DNA from: Magicicada septendecula
Lineage: Eukaryota; Arthropoda; Insecta; Hemiptera; Cicadidae
Direction: 5' to 3'
DNA length: 64,000 nucleotides
Assembly (NCBI GenBank): GCA_034769895.1
Contig: CM068373.1
Location: 196,148,134-196,212,133, forward strand
This document shows positions 20,884 to 33,427 of the stretch, piece by piece. The position numbers and the translations under genes were made by a program. The first letter of the stretch is position 1, and each line of letters begins with the position of its first letter. The notes under the pieces were generated by a model. That model was not told the DNA's origin. It searched no databases and saw nothing but the letters and a program-made list of their open reading frames with translations.

Positions 20884-21458
20884 TGGACAGTAATGTGGTA
20901 ATTTTCGCATTCATAGGTTGGCTAATCTGTACTTTCTGAAATTGCGCTTATCATGTTTATGCATCGACACAGTTCACCGAGCGTTGGCGGGCGGCAGACG
21001 TCAGAACGTTTGCTGGCCTTGTTCTGTCTATCATTTTTTCTTGTCGTCGCGACAATCTATGTAGGTTTTAGGCCCTACAACATTACATTGTATACGTACA
21101 ATATATATTAGCAATACATTGATAATTCTCGTTTTCATGTAGCTTAGAGTGCCGAGTACTCGCGCCTCAATTCATGCGACAATTATCGAGGCCTTAGGCT
21201 TTAACATTTTTTTAATGTAGTTGGAGTGTCACACATTTGCGCCTCATTTGCCATGTAGCTTTCTTAAACGACTCGGTTCATTCAAAATTTAAATGTCTTC
21301 AGACATAGCCAACCTTCGCACTCTGATTTAAGTGTACTACAAACTTAATAAATGTATTAAATACAGTCCACTATCGTCATTATTCTGCATCCTGGCAATA
21401 GCACCACAAAGCATCATTTTTCCTAACATTTAAGGGTCCTACGGGACGAAACATAACA
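20884..21458 (+). repeat. 3' LTR of BEL1
   Basis: 575 bp, TGGACAG to CATAACA, uninterrupted, pairing with the split 5' LTR. It contains a near-palindromic TTGTATACGTACAA and AATAAATG near 21347. It is followed by TATTC, the target duplication. Confidence 0.93.
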
Positions 21459-22447
21459 TATTCCAAGCTCTAAAACAGCCTACACGCTGTATTTTGTATT
21501 TACCAATTGTCCATATCTAATGGGCGTAAAAAGAATTATGTATTTTGCGAGACTTTGGTGATTGACTGGGCGAGCACAGGGCGAATGAACTTGCTACTTG
21601 TTGTGATATGCGAACGCTGTATGTGTCTGTGAGTGTGAGTTATAAATTGAGCCGAATCAAGAGTGAGATATAATTATATTAACTGAAATATAAAAGAGAG
21701 AATGTGGCACCTAATTTTGATGAACTGTGTTGAATTGGTCAGGCGCGTCCACGTCTTGTGTTTGTCATACACGCCTTGTACGTGACATGTGTGTGTGTTA
21801 GGCTTTTGTGGTCAGTAAATTAATTATTACTAATGTCCAGGGTTCCCGTGGTAGACGGAGATTCGACCACAGCGTGGTGCACCTACATCTTCACCATGTT
21901 CTGGACAACTTGAAACTTTAGTTCTCCCGCTGCTGAGGGAGACACCACTGTAAGCCATAATCCTGTGACCACCTGGACCGAAATGAGGTGATATTTAAAC
22001 ATTTTCTTTTATTCAAACCTGGATATATATATATTCATAAAATTAAAATTTCACAATTTTGTAAAATTATACAGGCTATACTAAAACTTCAATTATGATT
22101 GTATTCTCTGGCTGTTATTTATACAATTTATATAATTATGAATTTATACAATTATGATATATTACTTAAATAAAAAAAAGAGATTTAAGAAATACAAATA
22201 TTAAGCTGTGTGAATTGTGGAACTTATGAAAATTAATAAAGAGTTGTTATTTGTTGGTTCACAGAGAGTTTTAATTGCAAGTCCCGTCTCACTGGACCCA
22301 GTACATTTTATGCTTCTTCTAGGCCCTCTGCCTAGTTCTAAATATGTGGTAGCCTCTCCTTAAAAAAAAAACAAAAAAAAAAACTGATATAAAAAAACTA
22401 AATAAAATAAGGAGGGGTTACAAATGGTAGAAGAGTGTGGTTCGATC

Positions 22448-23121
22448 TAGGGTTCAACCCGTGGGTCCTTTGGTGTGACGGGGCTTGCAAACTCGAAAAC
22501 AGTCTAGGAAAGTTGAAACTTAGAAAAATTTGAAAAAGATTAACATATATGCAGATGTTGTATCATGCTCAATGTTTTTATATATTATGTGAATGTATGA
22601 TGGTCAGCCGGTTTGAACTTGTAATTGGGAGCCGCCACGAGGCATGCATTTTAGTTGGAATATTTTTTTTGAGACGTTGACTTACCGGAGGTCTGGGGCG
22701 TTGCGTGTGGAGTAGTCTGTATCAGAAATTGATTTTCGAATTATAGCGCGTTGGATTAGCGGGATGTGGTATGGCCCGATCGGAAGTCGGTGCCGTGAGG
22801 CGTGCCGACTGAGTTTATTGTTTGAAAATTTTGGAAATTTAATGTTGGCTTTTGATGACGGTTGTTGAGTACGTGTTTGTGAAATGTCGTATGTTGTGAT
22901 ATGTGTTGGGTGGTGTGGATTTTATGTATATGTTAGTGTCCAAGTTTGGTTTGTCCTCTTGTGTGGTGTGAACGAGAGTTGGGCAAGGAGTGGGTCGGGT
23001 CTCCGCAGCGCGAGGGAACCCGGTGGTCTGCTTGAAGGAAGAAGAGTACTCGAGTTTTTCTGATTTTTTGTGATTATGTTTCGTTGTTACGTTTGGTGTA
23101 TTGTGTAATTCTGGCGGGGGT
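22448..23121 (+). other. Leader of Gypsy internal 2
   Basis: About 670 bases without a gene, near-identical to the leaders at 5072 and 39494. It shares TTTTGGAAATTTAATG with copy 3, where copy 1 reads TTTTCAAACAATG. Confidence 0.6.
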
Positions 23122-24046
23122 ATGTTATCAGAGACTACCCAACCCTATTTTCGGCATTCTCCAGAAACGTCCAGTGGTGGATGGAGAAGATGAGGGCAAG
23201 TTGTTGGTTTTCCTGGACACTGTCCTGCAGTTGGTGGATTTCCCGGGGCTGTTTGATGATGTCCTCTTGTCCCTTATATATCCATATTGCCGGAGTTCAT
23301 TGGCTGAGCTGGTCACTAACACCCTGCGTCGTGATGGCAGTATCGACTCTCTCCATGGGGAGGTGTTGGACTCTTTCATACCCGGTCGACGACGTGACCA
23401 GTTGAAATTCAAGTTGTTCTATCGTGTACAGGCCAACGAAGAGGCGTTGGCGGACTTTGTACAGAGCATACGCAAAACTGCCCGGATATTGAGATTGGGG
23501 TTGCCCGAGAGGGACATTGTTCAAGTTATTCTGGAAGGGGTGACTCCCAAAGAGAGATCCCGTTTGGTGTTCGCGGACCGTCCACGTTGTTTTGCGGACC
23601 TGGACCGGTTGTGTGTGGTTTCCAGAACGGTCCAGGCGATTGACGAGTCCCGGGATCAAGCAGTAGATGATGAATTAAGATGCGAGACGCATGGACGGCG
23701 AATTGTTCCCTCATCACAAGGTGCTAAACTTAAGATTAGCAACTCCTGCAACAAGCGCCGTCGTCCCGAACCGAAAGTGACTTGTTTTAAGTGTGGTAGA
23801 TTGGGCCACTTAAGACGATTTTGTACTGGGATCGGATCGTGTCCAACGCCCCTCCCCAAGGCGCCCAAGGTCATTCAGAAAGTGGTCAATAAGGAGAAGA
23901 TATGTCGGAGGTCTTCTCCTCCCTGTCGCGGGTCTTCTAAAGTACGCGCCTCCAGGCCATTTGTAGGTCCCAGTTCTTCGGGCACCAAGATCCTCCAAAC
24001 CCTCTCTACGCCCACTTTGTATGCCCCTTCCTGCTGTTGGAGTTGA
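23122..24046 (+). pseudogene. Gag with zinc knuckle, copy 2
   Basis: ATG 23122 is out of frame with Gag because of a two-base loss after it (ACTACCCAACC against ACTACACACAACC). The Gag frame is open to 24046 and includes the capsid-like domain and the intact CCHC knuckle CFKCGRLGHLRRFC, then a linker. It ends through a one-base loss near 24017 (CCCACTTTGTATG against CCCACTTCTGTATG), just before the protease. Confidence 0.86.
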
Positions 24047-24339
24047 AAAGGAGTCAACTCAGAGCATTAGTTGACTCCGGATCAGCAAGATCTATCATTT
24101 CATCCAGAGTGTGCGAGGACCTTGAAAGACAGGGTTTAATTAAAATGTCGGAACAGTCTTCCGTGGTGTGCTGGACGGCGTCCGAGGAAATTCTGCCCAT
24201 TTCCCGGGTAGTTTCATTTAAATTTAAGATTGAGGGATTTTCTTGGGTGTGGAGCTTTCTGGTTTCTCCTGCTCTGGGAGTTGAGTGCATTATTGGTGCC
24301 GACTTCATCTGTAAAAGTGGTCTCGTTATTGACATCTAA
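24037..24339 (+). pseudogene. Protease, copy 2
   Basis: 100 open residues with ALVDSGSARSIISSRV (catalytic DSG) and CIIGADFICKSG, the two parts of a retropepsin fold. It ends at TAA 24337-24339 in a codon that reads AAA in copy 1. Copy 3 has the same TAA. Confidence 0.85.
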
Positions 24340-25192
24340 GAGCACCAATGTTATTTTAAATTTAATCGGGGAGTTGTAATCCCTTTCCTTGGATATCAGG
24401 GGACTAGGGAAGATATCCAAGAGGTTGAGTGCCCCGACACATCTAGAGACCACCTCTCCCAGTTCCAGCGGTCCGCATTAGATCAGTTGTGTGAGCGTTT
24501 CCCCACTGTGTTAACTCCGGTCGTTGGGCTCACACATCTCTTGGAGTATAAGATCCGCTTAACGTACTCCAAGGTGGTGCGCTCCCACCCTTATAAATTT
24601 GCGCCTCCAAAGGTGAGAATCTTGAGGGAGAAGGTTCAAGAATTATTAGACCAAGGGGTGATTGAACCTTCTAATTCCAGTTATGTCAGTCCAGCGTTCC
24701 TAGTGCCCAAGCCTGGAGGTAAACATCGGATGGTGATCGACTACCGCAAACTCAACGCCAACATTGAGGTAGATTTGGTCCCACTTCCTGACCTTCTTTC
24801 CGCGTTTGATTGGATCAGTTAGGCGAGGTATTTTACCAACATTGACCTCAACTCTGCATATCACCAGATCCCGCTGACGAAAGAAAGTAGGCCCTACACG
24901 GCATTCTGTGTTCCGTGGAACCTCTATCAGTACACTAGGGTTCCCATGGGTCTAGCGGTAGGGGCCCAAACTCTCACCCGTTTACTTGACACCGTTTTTC
25001 ACGGTGTCAAGTTCGAATATGTCTTCAGTTATCTTGACGACTTGTTGGTGTACAGCAAGGGTTATGAGGAGCATTTGGGTCATCTCGAAGACGTGATGTG
25101 CAGGTTGCGGGGTGCTGGCCTCACTTTCAACCCCGAAAAGGTGAAGTTCGCCCAGACCCAAATTTCTTTTCTGGGCCACCTGATTTCCCATA
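24340..25192 (+). pseudogene. Reverse transcriptase, copy 2
   Basis: RT motifs are present (LVPKPGGKHRMVIDYRKLN; IDLNSAYHQI; YLDDLLVYS near 25030), but there is an in-frame TAG at about 24820 where the other copies read GAG, and frameshifts near 25225-25285. Not functional as it stands. Confidence 0.87.
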
Positions 25193-26176
25193 GTGGTGTC
25201 ACTGTGGATCCTGAGCGAACACAGGGATCACGGACTTTCCCCCACCAAAGGATGCCAAAGGCATCGCGAGATTTGTGGGAATGGCAATTTCTATCGACGT
25301 TTCATTCCGAACGTGGCGGAGATTGCGACACCACTGAATGAACTCCGAAAAAAGGGCACCAAGTTTGTGTGGGGTGAAAGACAACAGAAGGGCTTTGATA
25401 GCTTGAAGGAGGCTATCATCTCCCCACCGGTTCTACGGATGCCAGATTTTTCACAACCTTTCATACTGCAGACAGACGCTAGTTCGGTGGCGCTCGGGGC
25501 GGTTCTGTCCCAAGTCATTGATGGTGCTAGGCAGCCGGTGGCCTTTATATCCCGAACATTGACCCAGCAAGAAAGAAAGTCTTCAGTGTATGAGCTAGAG
25601 TGTTTAGCTGTTGTGTACGCTCTAGATAAGTTCAGGCGTTTTTTGGAACATGCTGAGTTCCTGCTCGAGACCGACAATCAGGCTCTCTCTTGGATTCTTG
25701 CTCATCCCCGGCAACTGGGTAAAATTGGTAGATGGGTGGTCAAGATCTCATCCTTCAAGTTCAAAGTGCAACATATTAGGGGAACTCAAAATGTGGTTGC
25801 AGATGCTTTATCACGCATGTTTTCCCAGCCCAGTGAAGTCCAATCTGAGCAACCCTGTTCAGTTCTGTTAGATTTTCCGTTAGCCTTCACTGATGTGTTA
25901 CCCCATCAGTTAGATGATGAAGAGTTGGGTCCAATCATCCAAAATATAAAAGAGGGTAACGTACAGATCCCTTACTTCTTGTCCAAGGGCGTCCTGTGCT
26001 ACAGTGAGAGAAAGGGACATGCCCCGAAGATAGTGCTGCCTAGCAAGCTCGTGCCAATGGTCTTCAGCTACTATCACAATTCCCCGGTAGGTGGACATAA
26101 GGGGATTTTGAAGGCCATTTCCAGTATTAGGAGACATTTCATCTGGAAGGGCATGGATAGGGACATAGCAACTTGA
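25193..26176 (+). pseudogene. RNase H and integrase N-terminus, copy 2
   Basis: 327 open residues: connection region, RNase H (TDASSVALGAVLSQ, YELECLAVVYA, ETDNQALSW, VADALSR), then straight through the linker GPIIQNIKEGNVQIPYFLSKGVLC into the HHCC part. This shows that Pol was a single frame here in the ancestor. It ends at TGA 26174-26176 where the other copies have CGA. Confidence 0.9.
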
Positions 26177-27085
26177 GTGAAATCATGTCATCTCTGTGGC
26201 TTGAGCAAGCCTGCCCAGAACACCAAGTTAGGGTTGCTGTCATCTGATGTGGCGAGCAGACCGATGGAGAAGCTATTCATCGACTACGTGGGGCCCTTCC
26301 CCCGTAGCAAGTCGGATAATGCGTACCTACTTGTATGTGTGGATGCTTTTTCGAAGTTTGCCTGGCTATTGCCCTTACGGCAGGCAACGGCTCGTTTGAC
26401 CGTTCTCGCGCTTCAGAATTATGTCTTTCAGCATTTTGGCCTTCCGACCATCATTGTTTCTGACAATGGTCCACAGTTTATTTCGGGTGAGTTTCGGCGA
26501 ATGTGTTTCGCCAGTGGAATCAAACATGTAACCACTTCTCCTTATTACCCACAACCGTCCCACGCGGAGAGATTCAATAGGAATCTTAGGTCCGCACTTA
26601 TTGCTTATCATGCAGAGCAACAGACCACCTGGGACCAGAATCTTAAGTGGTTACAGCTAGCCTTTAATACGGCCTTGCATGACAGTCACCAGGCCGTTCC
26701 CTTCGAAATTATGTTTGGATTCTCGCCCGCACTCCCGTTGACTAACTTGTGGAACATTGAGGATCTTCTGCCACGGGAGCCAGATAGTGGAACAGCGGAG
26801 AGGTGGAAGGAGGCTCGGAAGAATTTGCTGCGAGCGGGTCCGTCGTCGATATAATCGGGGGCGAATTCCTAACCCCTTCCAGCCAGGGGACTGGGTCTAC
26901 TGCCAAAGCCATCCGATCAGCTCAGCTGTGGACAAGGGAGCCGCAAAATTGTGTTATCGCTGGTCGGGGCCATATCGTATCCTGGGGGTCGCGTCGCCGG
27001 TAACGGCTAGGTTGGGCGGACCGGGGAGCGATTCAAAAGAAATAACGACGCACATTTCAAAACTGAAGCTCTGTCGCAGGGGTAG
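26177..27085 (+). pseudogene. Integrase core and C-terminus, copy 2
   Basis: CHLCGL, then the DDE core (FIDYVGPF; IIVSDNGPQF; PQPSHAERF). Near 26836 eight bases are missing (GCGAGCGGGTCC against GCGAGCGCACAAGCGGGTCC), which shifts the frame before RWSGPYRILG. One G is also missing at the usual stop (CGCAGGGGTAG), so the last frame runs past it to 27164. Confidence 0.9.
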
Positions 27086-28030
27086 ATGGGCTGATATGGG
27101 GGGGAATTTTGGATGGTCTCCGTGTCAGTTAGGGTGTTGTTATCCTGAGAGTGGCATGTGCTGAGAGGGTGCCTTAAAGTGCGAAGAGACAGGAAGCGGG
27201 TAGATGTTCCCCACAGTTCCAGTGGTGTTCGTCTAATTCAGGGACGCGCCCCTGCCTGCGCGAGCCTTGGTTATCTCCATTCATCCTTATTTCCGGAGGA
27301 CGCCATGTCCTTACCTTTAGTCCTAGCTCTTGACCTGCAATGATCCTTGCCCTTTTCATCTTCCCGATTATCCTAACCCGCCCCTTACAAAAACATAAAA
27401 TTATAAAAAAAAAATTCAAAAAAATTAGAAAAAAAATATAAAAAAAGGAGTTAGATAGGGGAGTGAAGCCTACCGCGATGACGGGGCCGGTTGTGGACCT
27501 CGTCAACACGGTACGTTTTCGCATACCCTTAGATTATAGTCTCATGGAGGCCATCATTTCCCCCCCGGTGCTGAGAATGTACGATGTATCGATGGTATAG
27601 AGTTGTTGTTTTGTTTTGTTCGGTTAACCCCCCCCCCCCCCCGTGACTATGGGGCATGAGGCCCTGTTAAGGTTGGTAAGTCGGTGTCTCAAACGTAAGT
27701 GGGCAAGCCTCAGGAGGTCAAAACTCAGGGAGCACCCGAACTTTTCTTTCTTCTTTTCTTCTTCTGTCCCTTCTTGCTGTAGGCTGGCCCTGATCAAGCC
27801 AGTGTGCAGTACACCCACACTTGCACAAGCACTTACACGCACACAGGTACACCCACTACACTTCTTCTTTCCATCTCTTCCGTTTTCCTTCTGAGCCTCT
27901 GTTCTCCTGAGAGCGAATATTATTGGGACTTACCGGTGAGACTCTGTGTTCTAAAAGATTGTGGGGGTACTATGCAGGGTACCCCGAGTTGCAAGTGTGA
28001 GGGAACCAGGTTGCCCTTTTGCGGTGGGGG
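27086..28030 (+). other. Post-pol noncoding region, copy 2
   Basis: Same layout as in copy 1: A-rich tract near 27395-27450, C run near 27627-27642, intron-like interval 27695-27782, and a polypurine tract before 28031. No convincing protein. Confidence 0.65.
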
Positions 28031-29746
28031 TGTGCCGGGGTTTTGATGACCCGGCGTTTGTATAAAATGTAAATTCGACATCTATTTATTAATTATTAAT
28101 GTCGGCCGTGAAATTGTCCGTCAACGCGATCTGTATTGCTATGTTTCGGCAGTTAAGGCATGCCGACACTATCTAGCAAGTAGACAATTAGGTTGCCGTT
28201 CCGGTGCACGTTGAGTGTTTAGTCGCCGGCTCGCTTCTGTAACGTAAACAAGTCCCTGTCTTCAGCGGCAGAGTTTGTCTATATTGTGGGTTTTCGTCTC
28301 TTTAATGGCCGAGTAAACGCCCTAAGACCTACCGGTAAGTACTTTAAAGATCTATTATTAATTTGGTTGCAAAAGGTTTAAATTCATACTATAATTAAGA
28401 CATGTGAATAGATTTCTCTAATATGAATACAGTGGCGTGTGACCGGAAATGCACGTTTATTGTTAAATACTGAATTTATTTCAAATTCTAATACAGCCTA
28501 TTACTTTGTATTTGTAACTAATAATGGTGTATGAAAAAGAGATATAAGAAATTATGTAATTTTGGGGAACTGGGGGACTTTGTTGGATTATCTACGTGAG
28601 CACGTGGCGGATTAACCGGAAGTGTTCATTGTTAAGTACTTAACTTATTCCAAGCTCTAAAACAGCCTACACGCTGTATTTTGTAATTACCAATTGTCCA
28701 TATCTAATGGGCGTAAAAAGAATTATGTATTTTGCGAGACTTTGGTGATTGACTGGGCGAGCACAGGGCGAATGTACTTGCTACTTGTTGTGATATGCGA
28801 ACGCTGTATGTGCCTGTGAGTGTGAGTTATAAACTGATCCGAATCAAGAGTGAGATATAATTATATTAATTGAAATATAAAAGAGAGAATGTGGCACCTA
28901 ATTTTGATGAACTGTGTTGAATTGGTCAGGCGCGGCCACGTGTTGTGTTTGTCATACACGCCTTGTATGTGTGTTAGGCTTTTGTGGTCAGTAAATTAAT
29001 TATTACTAATGTCCAGGGTTCCCGTGGTAGACGGAGATTCGACCACAGCGTGGTGCACCTACATCTTCACCATGTTCTGGACAACTTGAAACTTTAGTTC
29101 TCCCGCTGCTGAGGGAGACACCACTGTAAGCCATAATCCTGTGACCACCTGGACCGAAATGAGGTGCTATTTAAACATTTTCTTTTATTCAAACCTGGCT
29201 TCGGCAGGAAGCACTATGTGCCGTGAATTTAACATACAGTTTCATTGAATTTTATACCGTTAGGCTGTTTAATCGGGTGTGTGCCGGCTGGACAGTTTCG
29301 ATGTAACATGAGTTGAATAATACAGTTAGTACAAGTATGATTGTAGACCTGCCCGCGGGAGGGTTCCAGCGTGCATTCATTTTATGCCTTTAATGGGTGC
29401 AAAAGTTGCAGGCGGGGGGGGGGGGGCAGTTTTAATTAAGTATATGGGTGTAGTTTCTATGATTTGCTGAACCGGCTGGTTTGGTTTCATTTTTATCACG
29501 TGTTCTTTTTTATACTTAATCACTTTCTTTTGATACAAGGGCTTTTTTTTATTCCGCTATCAGTTCTAGTTACTGTTAAAAAGAAATAAGAATATGTTTT
29601 CATAAATCAGGGAGTAGGCGCCTGTGGGTGCCATTTCATGCATGCTTCTGACGTGTCATCTTGTGTCGGCTCAGGCATGTGCTGGAACACTCCTGCGGCC
29701 GGGTCAATTCAGTATCTCTTGAACTTATATATATATATATATAATA

Positions 29747-30105
29747 TGACGATTCATAATAGCGTCCTATCAGAGCGTTATATGAAAGCTATAGACGGGA
29801 CGAGCGTAACGCAGTAAGGAAGAGAGAGAGCGTAGAATTGCAGCCATCTCACTCTAACCGCGTCACAGCGACAATAGAATCCAGTTCAAACAGGTAATTT
29901 TACTCAAAGCGAATTATCAGTTCAACCTGCAATAACTTCAAAAGTTATAAATATACGGCAATTCTGAAAACAGCATTGTGTTCAGCAAGAAAGGGTTTAT
30001 AAGTAGCCGCAAGCTCAGTTAATATAATTAACAAATAAAGAAGTTATACGGATGACACACGCCAACAGTAATAACGAGAGAACTATGCTACGTAGGAACA
30101 AGGTG

Positions 30106-30195
<90 letters not shown>

Positions 30196-31359
30196 TAAAG
30201 ACCTAAGCAACAATATTCTGTGGTCAGATCTTCGGAAACACATTTGCAAATACCTATAATCAATCGATTTGCAAATACAGGAAGTACGATTTTGACAAGA
30301 ATTTCTATGCCGTTTGGAACCTGTCACGGAGTGTAAGACCGACCTCTTCGAGATTGTCACAACTGGAAAAACGCATGATTTATTTGTACAACCAATCAGC
30401 AGTCCGTATTTAAAACAGACGCCAGCTAAAAGCGAGGGGTAGCATCACTCTTCGTTCGGTACTGAAACACACTAGACGTGTATAATTCGCATACAGAAAT
30501 TTTTTAAATTACACAACAGTGCAAATTCAGTTCTAAATCGAGAAGTAGTCCGCAGTGTAGCTGAATTAACAACCTTCAATAACACTAGCTGCGTAAAATC
30601 ACCGTTAATTAATTAAACCATCAGCCGTGAAGGACCTGTGCTACAGAAGGCTACAGCATCTGTAATTGCCAGGGCATCTTCCACAACATTGATCAATCCA
30701 TTCTTCCGTGCATCACCATCGAAAGGAGGACCTCTACAGATTCCTATCTTCGGTCAACGCATCAAAACAGTAAGAAATCGATTCACTGATCAATGATATG
30801 AGCGCTAATCCAATAATAAAACAATTTTAAAAAAGACACTAAGAAAAGCACACATTGTATTTTAACTGTAAGATTAGCTTTAATTTAGTATAAGAGTGTT
30901 GAATGGAAAATAGTGTGTAGTATTGGACGTGCAAATTATTGTAGACCTGTTCTTTAGCACTGGTTTGGGAGATAGAAATTTCTTAATCAGACCAGATAAG
31001 AGCTATAGGTCGTTTGAGCGTCTTAATCATTACTTTCCACACTCACTCAATAATTATAAGGTTAGGGTAGAATTAAGTCCTACCATTAACAAGTTAAAGT
31101 TTCAAAATCATTTCTTAAAACATTAAAAATAATAATCAAGCAAATCTTAAAGAGTTATTTGTAACGATTCCCCTTGAAAACCACAATCACTGAACGAATC
31201 CTGAGAAAGAGTGTCTCCTTGCGCTGAGCTAAGCTGAAACCGTGTCATTTGTATCTGGGATTTGTTCTGGCGCCCAGGTTAAGTAAAATCACGGGTAAGT
31301 AACTTTTTATCTAACATCACAAATATTAGATAATTGTGTTAGACGAAAGGGAGCGTTGT
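29747..31359 (+). repeat. 5' LTR of element D
   Basis: 1613 bp, very similar to 34427-35984. The main difference is a CA microsatellite. It has TTTAAAAC near 30408 as a possible TATA-like site. The small open stretch 30923-31126 is in both LTRs and is not believed to be a gene. After the LTR, TTTGGCGCGGCC near 31365 may be the primer site. Confidence 0.88.
30108..30193. repeat. (CA)n microsatellite in the D 5' LTR
   Basis: 86 bases of CA units. The 3' LTR has only TCACACACGCACACAG at this place (about 34790-34803). Confidence 0.97.
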
Positions 31360-31542
31360 ATGTATTTGGCGCGGCCAACTAATGGGCTCGATTAAGCACA
31401 AAATTATATAAATAAAGTTATATAATTTGGCGTTGCTTTTACCCAAGTGATAGTTAAATTGTAGTATTAGTAAATTAAAGAAGAAAGTGAAATTCAAGGT
31501 TACAAATAACTATTAAATAATTGTTAATAATAAATTGTAAAA
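31360..31542 (+). other. Leader of element D
   Basis: Between LTR and gag. TGGCGCGGCCAACTAATG (from about 31366) is a weak primer-site candidate; TGGCG matches the start of primer sites in the related elements Z, A, B and E. Confidence 0.45.
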
Positions 31543-33126
31543 ATGGCTAAATCATCATCTGTAGATACGGCAGCAATTGAGCAAATGTTTAAACAGTTAA
31601 CCACTAAAATGGATGAAAATAAAAGTCAATTGTCTAATGAAATTGAAAAAATAGAAAGTAAAATTGAAAGTACCAATAATAAAATTGATGAAAATAATAA
31701 AAGTTTAGAGGAAAGTAATCAAAAATTAATAACTGATGTAAATAATAAAATAGAACAAACTAATAAATATTTGTCCAGTGAAATAAAACAAATAAATGAA
31801 AATTTATCTAGCCAAATAGAACAAAGTAGTAAAGAGGCTACATTTAAAATAGATGAAGAAATATCTAATCTAGCTAGTAAATTAGATAGTACTAATAATA
31901 CAATAGATGAGAGTAATAGTAGGTTTGATAAGCATACCGAAGAGGTTAAAACTACGCTAGATGAGTTTAGAAAACAAGTAAACACTAATGTTCGCCGTCA
32001 AGACGAAAAGCTAAATAAATTTAGAAATGAATTACATGAAAGGTTAGAACTCAAAGTAACCCTCATTAATCAACAATTCAGCGAAGTAACAGCTGAACTA
32101 AAAACACAAACATTTCTAAATAAAGAAGAAATCCATAATACTAGGGAAGAGTGTACCCAACTGGGTGTAAATATTAGCGAAGTTAAGAAACAGGTAGAGA
32201 GTAAGGCTAACAGTGACAAAATACATCAAAAGATGGAACAGCAGTTGAAGGTAATGCGGGAGGATCTGACTAAAGCAATGAAGTCACAGCAAACCAAAGT
32301 AGTGAGGTGTGGCGGCTATAAGGAAGAACCGGAAAACCTTGCATTTTCAGGTAACCCACATGAGAATCCTGTGGAATTCCTAAAACTGTTTGAGGCGTAT
32401 GTAACTCGTGTAAATCCACTGATGGACGACGAGGATAAGAAGGACATGTTAGGCCGATTTCTCAAGAATTGGGCAGGTACGTGGTGGAAAGTCATCTCAG
32501 ACAGAGCCCAAACCTACTCAGACTTCAGAGAAAAATTTTTAGCACAGTACTGGAATGTTCATATACAAAGAAGGGTACGTGATCATTTAGAATTTGGTAA
32601 GTATCACCCGTCAATGAATATGACAACTACCAATTATGTGCTTAATGTAATGGCGCAAGTTAAACATCTAACACCACCAATAGAAGAGAGAGACCTAGTA
32701 TATAAGCTAGCGCGTCATTTCTCAGAACGCATTAGAGTAGCAACCACAACTAGAGGAGTGGATACTTTAGAAAAGTTCATTATGGTCGTAGATGAGTGTC
32801 TAGATTTAGAGAGGGACCTACAGCGGGTAAGTAATCAGCTGAGTAACTACTCTAGAGGCGATCAGCAAGAACCAACGTTCTACTCAAATAAGAGGAGGGA
32901 TAATGAACGTATGAAAGAAAAAAGGTTTACCCCATATCCGGGTAACAAACCACAAAATCAACAGGAAGTGGAGGATAAAGGTAGGAGTAGAAGTGTAGAA
33001 AATAAATCTAGTAAAGGGTATAAAGTGCGTAAAACAACTATAACCTCTACCGAGCAGCAACCGTCGACTAGTAAAATGAATACGGGAAACGGGAAGCCAC
33101 TGCAGGTAGAAAAGAAACAAAACTAA
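31543..33126 (+). CDS. Coiled-coil Gag of element D
   Basis: An intact 527-residue frame starting MAKSSSVD. Residues of about 10-250 are a continuous polar coiled coil (EIEKIESKIESTNNKIDENN pattern). About 265-420 is the Gag domain with NPVEFLKLFEAYV, W314-W315 in GTWWKVISDRA, and FLAQYWNVHIQRRVRD. The tail is basic and low-complexity (SRGDQQ..., KGRSRSVENKSSKGYK) with no CCHC knuckle. It matches the layout of the Gags of Z (1637-3286) and A. The open frame in an otherwise ruined element may mean the copy is young or that Gag was kept for use in trans (inference). The start is chosen as the first ATG, 184 bases after the LTR, with an AT-rich context AAAATGGCT. Confidence 0.85.
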   Translation: MAKSSSVDTAAIEQMFKQLTTKMDENKSQLSNEIEKIESKIESTNNKIDENNKSLEESNQKLITDVNNKIEQTNKYLSSEIKQINENLSSQIEQSSKEATFKIDEEISNLASKLDSTNNTIDESNSRFDKHTEEVKTTLDEFRKQVNTNVRRQDEKLNKFRNELHERLELKVTLINQQFSEVTAELKTQTFLNKEEIHNTREECTQLGVNISEVKKQVESKANSDKIHQKMEQQLKVMREDLTKAMKSQQTKVVRCGGYKEEPENLAFSGNPHENPVEFLKLFEAYVTRVNPLMDDEDKKDMLGRFLKNWAGTWWKVISDRAQTYSDFREKFLAQYWNVHIQRRVRDHLEFGKYHPSMNMTTTNYVLNVMAQVKHLTPPIEERDLVYKLARHFSERIRVATTTRGVDTLEKFIMVVDECLDLERDLQRVSNQLSNYSRGDQQEPTFYSNKRRDNERMKEKRFTPYPGNKPQNQQEVEDKGRSRSVENKSSKGYKVRKTTITSTEQQPSTSKMNTGNGKPLQVEKKQN

Positions 33127-33427
33127 ACCTACCATTACCTGCAGTGAAATCACAAAAGAAAACAGGTAAGAAGAATGTAGCTAATAATATAAAAGAAGTG
33201 AGCGATAGGGAGTTCTTGTTAAAAGAGGAGCAAGAAGTGGGTAGAAACCATTATCCTGAATGTCCGGAAATAGTTTGTAAGATCAGTAATCTACTGGTAT
33301 GAGCGCTTACTGACACTGGCAGTGAAGTTACCTGTGTTAGCTCAAAGTTTGTAGATAATTATCAGTTGCGAAATTGTCCCAGACTACCCGTAAAACATTG
33401 TAATGTCAGGGAGCCACTGGAGCCAAA
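33127..33427 (+). pseudogene. Protease start of element D
   Basis: The frame LPLPAVKSQKKTG... is open until TGA at 33300-33302, directly before ALTDTGSEVTCVSSKFV, the retropepsin active-site loop (Asp codon at 33312). The frame then meets TAA near 33438. So the protease has a stop just before the active site and a frameshift after it. Confidence 0.8.

Larger units (their letters stand above)
11270..21458 (+). mobile_element. BEL/Pao LTR retrotransposon BEL1, RT-deleted
   Basis: It is bounded by LTRs TGGACAG...CATAACA and a perfect 5-bp target duplication TATTC (11265-11269 and 21459-21463), typical of BEL/Pao. Its order is 5' LTR (interrupted by a non-LTR element), leader, gag, protease, integrase and DUF5641-type end, 3' noncoding region, 3' LTR. 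RT and RNase H are missing. It lies inside LTR2: removing it with one TATTC restores the LTR3/LTR4 sequence. Confidence 0.93.
10647..22422 (+). repeat. LTR2 of the Gypsy array, split by the BEL element
   Basis: Parts 10647-11269 and 21464-22422 make an LTR of about 1.58 kb from TGTGCC to GGGGTTACA. It is preceded by a polypurine tract and followed by a primer site, so it serves as 3' LTR of internal 1 and 5' LTR of internal 2. TATAAAA is at 10677, TATAAAAG at 21689, and a GTAAGT donor-like site at 10951. Relative to LTR3 and LTR4 it lacks about 0.53 kb after TTCAAACCTGG (near 22021) and about 0.9 kb near 22120; the second gap is shared with LTR1. Confidence 0.88.
22423..28030 (+). mobile_element. 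Gypsy array, internal region 2
   Basis: 5608 bp, colinear with copy 1. Primer site at 22425. It has the most breaks of the three copies, but alone keeps the RNase H to integrase junction in frame. Flanked by LTR2 and LTR3. Confidence 0.9.

Noticed and set aside
30015..30360. Open frames with long Cys-Val runs
   Set aside because: They translate the (CA)n microsatellite.
30923..31126. 67-residue frame in both LTRs of D
   Set aside because: Duplicated because LTRs are identical at insertion; no homology or initiation context recognised.
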